A DNA stretch of 64,000 nt, taken from the NCBI GenBank assembly GCA_028015205.1, contig CM051514.1, positions 6,138,001 through 6,202,000 of the forward strand. Direction: 5' to 3'. Made by a program: the position numbers and the translations under genes. A model generated the notes under the pieces. It was given only the letters and a program-made list of their open reading frames with translations. It did no database searches and was not told where the DNA came from. Positions 23,303 through 58,900 of this stretch are shown piece after piece. Each line of letters begins with the position of its first letter. Within the stretch, counting starts at the first letter, position 1. Source of the DNA: Mytilisepta virgata (Eukaryota; Mollusca; Bivalvia; Mytilida; Mytilidae).

Positions 23303-26105
23303 CTCTGACTCTCTGAAACTGAAACCGAAAGTAGATGCCTAAAACAAGTCTTACACCTCCGAAGAAAAATATTTTCTTGTCATAATAAACATCCTAAAAT
23401 ATAGGGTTTTTATCTTTTGGCTGCAATATATATAAATGCACAAGTTAGTTTATATTAGTTTTAGTTATCCTTAGAACAAAATACATTTGATATATTTGAA
23501 TTCCGAAGCAGTCATGTACGGGATCAAACAGATGAACTTAATTTACCACGTTCAAGACTGAAATAGGTGTGCACTATATTAAAACAATCAATACAATAGT
23601 CGAGTAAATGATACTGATATTTTTAATCCAACTTCATTGATGGGTAAAGAAACACATTGTTGGGACAAAACATGTTGACTCTATGCGATGGAGGAATTAG
23701 AACTAATATTAACATTATAAGGGAAAAAAGGAAAAAAAAATAAAAAAATAAAGAAGGGGTAATGCAGCCTATATATGTTTATACATATATAGCTAGTAAC
23801 AAGTCAAGACTGTCAGAAATGCAGTGTGGCCTTAAAAAAATCCAACTAATTGACCCACCTTCGGCTTTGGGCAACTTTCTTCAAATGACAGAGGCCCGAC
23901 TTCTGGATATTTATTTATTTATTTTTTGTTCATGAGTACTTTTAATAAATATTTACTGTAACAGCAAATATTCTGCGTTTATTATCAATGTGCTATACAC
24001 TACCCATGTCCTTATACTAAAAAATCCTAAAGGGATATAAGCCGCCATCTTAGATTGCCTACCCTTGCCACCATTAAAATCAATTAAAAATCCTCCCATG
24101 TGACAATTTATTTCATATATGCCCTCAATCTCCTTCAAAATGAATGGTCTTCAAAATCAAGTCTTCATTTATCAAGATGCGGCATCAAACTCTTTAACTC
24201 GACAAGCGAAGTAAAAATTTCGCATATTTCGAGTTATTTTTCACCAGTAAAAGCATTCAACATCAAAACATTTATTGTGTGTGTTTGTTGGTAAAAATGT
24301 TACTTCTGGAAGGATAATTTTTTTAAGAAAGTTTAATACACGAGATATACACATTACTAGTTTTTACCATATTTGGAAAAATGTTGGTTTGTGACCATGT
24401 ATGGTGTGAATATGAAGATTTTCATAAAATTTCATATGATCAATCACAAGCAGATTTTTATTAATTTTGATAACCTGAATTGCAAATGAAAATTTATGCA
24501 TTTAATCACCACTGACAATAGGATGATAAAAGAGTCTATTTGTAATTTTATCATTCAAAGTTTTAAGATATTAAAAAGACTCTTTGATGAGTGCGAGGCA
24601 TCAACAAAATAACAAGGCAAATAAATGACATGCATATAGTTTGTTATGTATGTATTTTTTTTAAGTATATTTGGTATTCTTAAAAAATTGCAAATATTAT
24701 TTTAATTTTACAATGCTGATTGTTACCAAATTTTTGAAAAGTAAGGTCTTCGGTTTCAATTTACCATAGAATTATCTGCAAAATTTTTTTAGGACAGTCA
24801 AAATACATGTGGAATCTTGGAAGCTTTACTTGGACCACTTACAGGTCACCTTCCCTTGTTATAGATTTACCCTTGTCCATTCGTACTTGCATCCACCCAG
24901 TTGTGTTAAGTTTTTGCATTTAGATCCATTTCTCAGAAACCCATTGAGATACATTAATTATATTGTACCAATACAATCTCCCTTATAACAATGAACAAGT
25001 TTAATAACGTTTTGGTCACTTTGACCTAGATTTAATTCATGAGTGACTCTCATAAAGTTTTGCATTTAATTTCATATCCTAAAAATCCATATTGTTATAT
25101 CAATGATACTTGATCACTATAATTGTCTTACATTATCTAAATGGATTTTTTCTCCAGCAATTGGGTAATATTTCTTTTATAGTTCAACAAAATCAGCAAC
25201 ATTTTAGTCATCATGACCTACATTTTATGCTTGAGTGACTTTGGATAAATTTTGCATTTAGGTGTATTTTAAGGGAGCCTGTGGTAATACATTAATGATA
25301 TTTTTAATAGTTACAATCAACTTATATAGTACAAAACAACTAAGCAAATTTTGAGTTATTATGAGCTACATTTTATGCTTGAGTGATGTTGGTTAAATTT
25401 GTTTGTATTTTAGTCCATTTCTCAAAAACCAATCATTGATACTTTACAACTATTGTTGTATTTTTTTATTCAACACAGATCAGCAAAATATGAGACAACA
25501 TGACCTACATTTCATACTTGGGTGAATCTATTGAATTTATTGAATTTAAGCCTCAGTAACTATCCATTCATTATTTTTCAAGGGATACCAGTTAATGTAA
25601 GCAGGACATAATGTGAAACTTTCATATATCTAAAATATTTTTATAAATGATTTTCAATCATAAAAAGTAGATGGAAATTATTTGTTCAGAAAGACGACGC
25701 GCATCCGTGTCTTATAGACCAAGGATTTAACTACTTAAATCATTGTATAGACACAATCTCTAGTTTTCTATTTACAGCATTCTAATTTCTATTGATCTGT
25801 TTTAAAATTACTTCAAATTTTTTATTTACAAACTCGTAAAAAATTACAATGTTCAATAGTTATACAGATTTGAAGAAAAAATTTCTGAGCCAGTGATAAT
25901 CTTACAATAAATATAAATCTATCTGAATAGAAATTCAAGATAGACTGGACATTGTGTTGCATATTTTAAAGTAAATTTTTAACCTACATTTAAATCTATC
26001 TGTATCAAGGACTAATTTTATCTTGCAGGGTCAAAATGTAGGACAAAGATTAAATTTAGATGAGATTAACAAGGGCACTGTAATACCTTTGAGTTAATTA
26101 AGACA
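23303..26105. promoter_or_regulatory. Divergent intergenic region between FBXL4 and EHHADH
   Basis: About 2.8 kb separates the two start codons, so both promoters should lie here. No TATA box or CpG-rich block stands out; the sequence is AT-rich. The half next to EHHADH holds an old tandem repeat (about 24830-25570). An AG at 26028-26029 after a pyrimidine stretch could be the acceptor of a 5'-UTR exon of EHHADH. A TTTTAG about 40 nt upstream of the FBXL4 ATG could be an acceptor for an earlier FBXL4 exon. Confidence 0.4.
24830..25570. repeat. Diverged tandem repeat upstream of EHHADH
   Basis: Units of roughly 150-180 bp recur with GACCTACATTTTATGCTTGAGTGA, TTTTGCATTTAG and CCATTTCTCA. The same unit occurs in reverse at 58630-59480. 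Copies differ too much to give an exact period by eye. Confidence 0.55.
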
Positions 26106-50749
<24,644 letters not shown>

Positions 50750-52239
50750 CATTATCATTAACAAAACCTAAAAATGGAGGTCAAATTAACCATACTTAAA
50801 GACAGAAACAATTTAAATCTAATCTATATACTTAAAAGTTCATTGTTTCAACAAATTGGAAAACAATTCAAATTTTGTTAGATCAAGTTGTTGTAAGAGT
50901 TCAAGGTCAAAGCCATATGGTCAGAAGCTTGAAAATGTGCATTACATGTATTTCCTTTTCGTAATTTATAAAATAGCTGATATGACATTGTGGCCACTTT
51001 TCCAGAAGTGAGCAATTAGAACCAAAGTTAAATAGATAAATAAGTTATTCTTCGATAAATTTACATGTATGTGTTCCCAGAGACACCATGCATGTCTGTT
51101 ATTGATTGTGTAAATATAGGAACAAATGTCTTTATAAACAGAATATTGTGAATTGGATTATTTCTCAAGGATATCGGTTTTATCAGATTGCAGGAAAAAA
51201 TATATAATGATTGAGAGTTATTTAATTCATGAATTATAGATTTTATAAAAAATATGATTCTGTCATTAAACTGATAGTTTAAAAAAAAGAATTCTTCTCA
51301 ATAAATTACTTCTGTGCATTTCATATTTGAGAAAACCGGCCATATTCTTGAGGTCACGAAATTTTTTATTTTTTTCAAGAATCGTGAAATTGTTTCACAT
51401 TATGGTGGAGCCAAAAAATCAAACGAAATCATCAAATCATCATGTAAACATTTGTAAATTTGAAATTGTTGTGTATTTGAAGTTATGTAATTTATGTTAA
51501 TTAATATTCAATTTTTATAAGAATAAATTTATAGAAAAGCAGATGTATTACTCCTTATGAATAATGATTGACAACACATACAGATTTGAATTTAGGTTTA
51601 GGGATATCATACTGTTCAAGACATTCCTTAGAACTACATAACTTTTTATTTTGTTTATTATGCTTCATATATTATATATAATACATGTATATTATATCTC
51701 CTCCAAAATTGCTAACTTTGACCCCTTGTATCTTAGAAACAATAAAAGATAAAAACAATTAGTTGGAATAATATTGAGAAGAAAATTTTTAGGTGTCCTG
51801 CAAAATGGTTAATTTTAACCCCTTTAATCCATTTTATCTCTGCAATTACAAAATTTACACAAAAATGCCTGGTTGTAATTTTTATTGTATTTCTTACGAC
51901 GAACCATTTAAGAAAAATTATCAAAATCGGATAAGAAATAAAAAGGTTTTGAAAATTAAGGAATGTCCCTTTTTGGGTCCTTTATACATGTAACTATAAA
52001 ACGGTACGAAATAGTGAAAAAAAAATCTAAAAAGTTTTTCGTTTTCATCAAGGAACGTGAAAAAACAAAAACTCATAAAAATAAAATTTTACCCCCACAT
52101 GCATGTAATACTAGGCCCAACTTTTTTTAATATTTCACCAAAGGAAAAACCTTATCAGACACTTTTTGTGTTGCCTGTGGAACGCATGGTCGACACATAG
52201 GGATCACAATCTGTCGTCTTGCGTCTTGCATCGTCACAC
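50750..52239. other. Spacer downstream of EHHADH, no gene seen
   Basis: Should contain the EHHADH 3' UTR. AATAAA occurs at about 51300 and again near 51520, but no signal close to the stop is convincing. The rest is AT-rich without exon-like structure. Confidence 0.4.
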
Positions 52240-52700
52240 TTTTTTTCTATCCTTAACTACTCGTAAACTGCTCAAAGGAATTTGATGAAACTTTCTCTGT
52301 GCATTAACCTTAATGCAAAGGTGTGCATATATATTTCATTTTTAGAAAATTTAAATTTTTTTTTGTAAAAATTAACATTTTTGCAAAAAAAGGGGGGGGG
52401 AAACTTCTATCCTCAACTACTCCATAACCGCTCTAAAGGAATTTGATTAAACTTTCTCTGTGCATTAACCTTAATGCAAAAGTGTGCATATATATATCAT
52501 TTTTATAAAATTTAAAAAAATTTTGTGTAAAAATTGACATTTTTGAAAAAAAGGGGAGGGGGGTTCAAAACTTCTATCCTCAACTACTCCATAACCGCTC
52601 GAAGCATTTTGATTAAACTTTCTCTGTGCATTAACCTTAATGCAAAGGTGTGCATATATATTTCATTTTTAGAAAATTTTAATATCTTTTGTAAAAATTG
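52240..52700 (+). repeat. Tandem array, ~165-bp unit, three copies
   Basis: TTCTATCCT(C/T)AACTACT recurs at about 52244, 52406 and 52572, each followed by CATTAACCTTAATGCAAA. Two units contain short G runs. It lies in the spacer between EHHADH and the death-domain gene. Confidence 0.8.
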
Positions 52701-52946
52701 ACGTCCGCAGGCGACACATGTCTTCCTTGGAAGACTCACACATTTTGTTTAGCAAACTTAGATTTTTGTGTAAAATTTGGCAATGGAAAGGATTTACTAT
52801 TAAAGTCTTTTTTAGGACAAAATTATAGCAAAATATTTTCCTGAGCAAACAATTTCATAGAGGAAAGTATTAAATGTTGCTGTTATTTTCACAGTTATGT
52901 TCACAATAAACATAATAATAAATTCTTTTGACTTCGACGTTGTCTT

Positions 52947-55900
52947 TCATTTTTTCCCGCCTCTGTCTCGAGGTCTATGTGAGTCAGGAGACTCCACTTG
53001 TTGAGAGGTTTTCCTATCTAGCCAGCTACTTTTTGTATCTCTAGACTGTAAGGATATCAAGGGTTTTTTTACTTCTCCTAGTGTCTTTGGTATGGCCCCT
53101 TGCTTTTCATATTTTATTCTTTCCTCTTCAGTTCTGACTTCTTTAGATACTAAACCCCCTGAAGCTGTAACAGGTTCTTCTGATTCAAGATTTACAGCTT
53201 TCTCTGTAAATATTTTAACTGAATGAATTTTTATCTAACTATCAGTTCACATTTTTGTGTCATTATCACATAAATATATGGTAATAAAGCATATTTATCA
53301 TTTAAAGTTACAACATACCAGAAGAAAGAACTTTTAGTGAGCAAGCTCAATGTACTCCACCCTCCCCCCATCAAGTTATGGCTGAAAATAAAATCTGCTC
53401 CGAACTCAAATTTGATGTGTAAGAGAAAATTAGTTCAATATATAACAGTGAATAAACTTTTGGGATTTTTTAAATAAAATATAATAATGTTAACACGATC
53501 AATGGTTGTGCATGCAAGATATAAGCAGGCATGTTATTCTACACCTACAAAGTACAACTGATAGACATCAGCCATTGTTTCCAAAGAGAAAAGTTTGGTC
53601 AAATTTTACAAAAGGGTGACAGATACTGCATGGCAGACAATGGATGTTAAGTCACTCGCAATAACTGACACTGGCCCTATGGCAGGTTGAGCTAAAAAAT
53701 TAAGATGCTATCTAGGCGACAAGAACTTAAGTGTGTTATTTTTTAAAGTCCCCTCCAAAAATGTGGTTCTCCATTTTAGACTTTTTTCATCCATTTATTG
53801 AAATACGAAACTTCATTCAACTATGATAATATGGATCAAGGCAATATCGAGTAGGTAATTGGATGATTGGAGTATAATAAAACTTCCAGATTTCCAGACT
53901 TTCGTACAATTTTATGGCAACATTCCAAGGTGCTTTATTATGGAGACAATACTGAATTTATAAGTAAGAAAACAAAAATTTCAAGTTTAAAAAATCTTAC
54001 GTTTCTTTTTTTATAAACTATAGAACCCAAAACAAACAATTATTTCCAGATTCTTTAAATGGAACTAATATTCGTTATGCTGTTAACAGAGCAGGACTTG
54101 CTTACCCTTCCAGAAGACATGATGTTACTCCCGGGTTTAATGAGAGTTCACATTGCTAGTGCTTTAGTTTATTATACAATTTTCTATTCTTGTGGCATTC
54201 CATTCTCCTGACTTTTCTTTAGACTTCGAATTTGTGAACTTTTCCCAGTATTTTGTCGCTTTGGTATTCTTTTGCTGATATTGTTAATAAATCCAAGAAA
54301 TTTAAAATTCAATGTTTAGTCAAAATATATGTATAAAATCTTATGAGTCAACAGAACAGTAATAATGGAATGGAACCACTGAACAATATTCTGGTAATAT
54401 GAACTATACCTGATTGGTCCGTTCTTATATCAACCTGTTGTGAAGTGACTTTTTTCTGTGGACTTCTTATATTGTATTTTTCTTTTAAGAAGCCAATTCC
54501 TTGCTCAACACGTTGAAGTGCTTGCATCAATGTGTACAATGTGTTAATCTTGCTATTTTCTTTCCAGTTCTTTAATATGTCATAGGCCTGTTCAAAAATA
54601 TCCTTTGGATGAGCATATATGACCTGTTCGATTTCACTGACTGTAAGTCCTAATTCTATTCCAAGATGAACTGTACTGTTTCCAACAGTGCGTGACAATT
54701 CGTGTAAAACCTCATCGTCTGGTGTCTCTTGTGGGACATCTAAAATGTTTATTTTGTTATTAAATTTTTGTCATTCTCATACAGATTTTCTGTCAATGAT
54801 TGAAATAATTAAGAAATATAATTTGTTCTTGTTTAGGTGAGCAAAAAAATTACTAATTTTGTCCAATAACATTTTAGATATCAGCCCAATAGTCACTGTG
54901 CTAGTTTTGGATATATGTCCAATAACATGTATAGTCGGGTGGTCGGAGTCACCTTTTTTAATTTAATGTACCCAAATAACATACAGGTCTAAATTATATA
55001 CCAATGGAAAGGAGAAACTGTGTTTTATTCAAATACTTAGGTCGTAAAATCAGATATGATCACATTATTTAAAATTCAGGGTCAAAGGTAACCACCCAAA
55101 AAATGAAAAAAATACTCATAATAGGAGCTAATTAATAGAGTTAATTCCCTTTTACACCCAGTAAAAATAATATTTTTTTACTTTTTACTTTTCACCTTGC
55201 ATTTAGGGATTAATATTACACAAAAACATATTTTTTTGGCAGTGTGAAAAAAGTGAAAAATTAACACTTTTTGTCAACATGTCTCTTTTTTATACTTTCC
55301 AACCTGCAAATCTTAAGATGACCTTGATCTTTAGAAAACATCACATTTATTGAAAAAAAATCCGTTGTTTAAATGTCACACATATCAGAATTATTTTTTG
55401 AAATGTTACAGATAGATTATAGGAATTACTAAGGTAGGTAATTCGGTAACTTAAAAGCCATGTCATGTGCCTTGATTCCAATGGTTCAGTCATTCTGTTG
55501 AACATAGTATTAGCTCCATTATTTCTTGCTTTTAGGGAATTTGACAGGGAAAATGTCAAGTCGGGTAAGAAATTTAACTTCAAAATACCTAATGGGGATC
55601 CTATAGAACTATAACATGTTATATTACGGATTACGTGCAGTCAGTCTTTTCCCATTTAATGTTTCAGTATGATCTAAGTTTTATCTTCAAGCAGATAACA
55701 TTATTCTTTGGAATATTTTTTACGGGCATTGTGTATCGATATCAATGTTATCCTGCTATTGTGTGATGTTTATATTTGTATATTTACACATATAGTTTCC
55801 TAGAAAAAGACATATGTCGGTACACGAAAGGTTCTGTTCAAATAAGACACAGTTCTTGTGACCAACTGATTTGCCTTTGCACGTACATACAAGACGTCTG

Positions 55901-58900
55901 AAGACATTCGTCCTTCAAGGAAAACTGAAATCAAGTTGTGATGTTCTTCCCACTCAAACATCATTGGAGTCTCAATAGGGGGATATGCTATTTGGGAGGA
56001 AATCTAAATACTGATCTGCAGAGAGGCCCTAAGAACATGCTTCAGTATTAAGCAACAAAATGGATAACATGAAAGGCCAACAATGACTTATCAATCAAAC
56101 AACAATACCCAACATACAGAACCCCGGACAAGCTGTTACAAACACCAAACAGGGTTACATTTAAACCTGTTTAATGGTTACCCAAACCTGCCCAAGTCTT
56201 ACTAATGGTCAGATCGAAACTTTCCCATTTTATCATACATCCTGAGTTCTGCTACAAATTTCATACAAGCAGCTACCGATTTATCTATACTACCATAAAA
56301 AAAATTAACCAAATCACTGAACTCGTCAAGATTGTTCTTAAGAACTTTATTCATTGTTTCCTACCCAAACACAGCAGACATAGTACCACATCCCGTTTGT
56401 ACAGGTGCAGCGGGTAGGATTTTGCGAAGAACAGGATTTAAGGTATTGCATATTTCATAAATACGAATGAACCTGGGGCCTTAAATCCTTTCTATTTGTG
56501 ATATATCATGTCTGAAATTAAACCTCCTGTGTGTGTTGTAGAGTTGGGGAAAATTTACAAAGAGAAAATAATGTTCAAACTCTCAATAGGCATATCTTGC
56601 ATGGAGAAACATTCAAGTTTCTGCTTCTTCATATGAACAGTAAATAGCTGGACAATCAGTTAAACCCATGGCAAGAATGTTTTTCACAACTAGTTTGTCA
56701 CAAAATACACCAGCGACATATAGTTTATTATTTCCCGACATGGAAAGATTCGCTAGGTTGTTGGGTGAAGATCTGAAGTTATTAATACAGACTTGAACTG
56801 TCAGGTCTATTGTCCAGCAGTCCTGAACTTTTTTTAAGGATAATAGATTCCTGTCAAGCAATACCGCATTGAATAAATAATAAAATTTAAGTAAAATTGT
56901 CAACACAACGGAATACTGATATGAACATATACAAGCTTTTTAAATTAATTTTAAGAGATAAAAAAACTTTAATAAAATATATCCCAAATCTGCTGTCTCT
57001 GGGATTTGATCATAGATAAAAAGAATGGAAGCTGTTTTTGAATAAACCATGCATATCTTTAAATTCCTAATTTCCATTGCTTGTATTAAAATCTCCTTCC
57101 CTATAATGCCAATGTTGTTTTCAAAATATCATACGCAGTAATTTCATTGGCTAACAACAACTTCCGGTGAAAAATTAATAACTTCATAAATTTCTTTCAT
57201 GTCATGGTGTGTATGAATACGTACTCATCCAATATAGTGCATGACGGAATGTTAATTTAAAATGGAAAACGTCAAATTTCTGCTTTACGTTGGAATTATA
57301 TGTAATAAAGGTTATTTTTACGGAATTTATCAATGTGTAAATTCGGGCTTAATTATCACTCACAAACTTTGCATAAAGTCCTTCAGACTTTATTTTGTTT
57401 GTAAGTTAATCGCCCGAGTTGACGCATTGATAAATTCATTCAAAATAATCTTTATTACTATAATATTTCTCATTTATTACTGGTTCCGTAGACGAACATT
57501 GACAGATAACAGATTTGCCCCAGTTTAATTCATTTCTACCTCTTTTAGGGCCAGAAGGAGAAGTTTCACTGGGCTACAAAAAAAAAAATCAATAATATTT
57601 CGGATCCTCTACGTATCCTCCGGTATCTGTACAAATGCTATTTTTTGTAACATTAAAAACACTTTCTTTTGCAAAATAATACTAAAATACCGTGTTCTGG
57701 CTACTAAATAAATTCAATATAAATTATCTAATGCATGAACAGACAATAGGTTGATCATATGAATCTCAACCAAAAATGGATTGTTTGTTGTTATTAATTC
57801 TGCAAAGTTTAAAAAACATTTCATAAGGTGTCTTCAGAGGAGATTTTTGAATATTTGCCAATCATAATCAAATATGGTCTCTAGCAGCCATGTTGTTCAT
57901 CCATCTGGAACCAAGGGTGGAACTTTAATAGAAGTCCTTCAATACATCATTCATGCCAACATTGGTTACAATTTGTCCTGGGGACTCGGTGGCCGGGTAG
58001 TTCGTCATGAGTACTAATGATCACAAGCGTGTCAACACTGAGATTGTGAGTTTAAATCTCAAATGTGGTGGGATGTGTTAGACTTCGATCTTAATTGACA
58101 AAGATTGCCAATTTCCCTACCGAAGGTCCCTGGTTCTCTCTGGGTACTCTGGCTTCCTCCACCCAACAAAAACTGGCCGACGCAAATTAGCCAAAAGTGC
58201 TGAAAACTGTGTAACACCCCAACTAAACAAACAAACAATCTGTCCATTATTTCCTAAACAATTGACAAAAAAGTGTTTTTTTGCATCTGGTTTCAATTAA
58301 AACTTTGAACAGCCACAGGTTGAGCGGATAAATCTCAACCCAAAAATGGACTGTTTGTAGAGGATATTTTTGTAATCAATCCTGCAAAGTTTCAAAACAT
58401 TTTATATCATTTCTTCAGAAGATTTTTGGAAATTGGCCAATCAAATGAAATATGCTGTACATCCGTCTATAATCAATGGTGGATCATTTGTAGAGGTCCT
58501 TCCATACATTATTCCTACCAAGTTTGGTTACAATCCCCCAAGTAGTTTCAGAGAAGATCTAAATGTTAAAAGTTTACGGATCACATACACAAAGTGATGA
58601 CATTAATAGGATTATAGCTGAAATTTAACAAGTCATTCAAGCATAAAATGTAGGTCATATTGACCAAAAACTTGCTCAGTTGTTTTGTACTATATTAGTT
58701 GATTGTAGTGAAATGTCATTAAGATATATCCATAAGTTCTTCACTGATACATAATTACCTTAATGAAGAAATTGAACTAAAGTCACTCAAGCACTAAATT
58801 TAGTTGACAGTTACTAAAATGTTGCTGATATTTGGTGTTCTAATTATATTTTTTGTTTATTGTTTAGTTGGGGTTTTACACCGTTTTCAGCACGCTTGGC

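Noticed and set aside
56613..56850. Alternative last exon of the death-domain gene
   Set aside because: The phase of its acceptor does not fit the 57540 donor; the joined frame would stop within a few codons.
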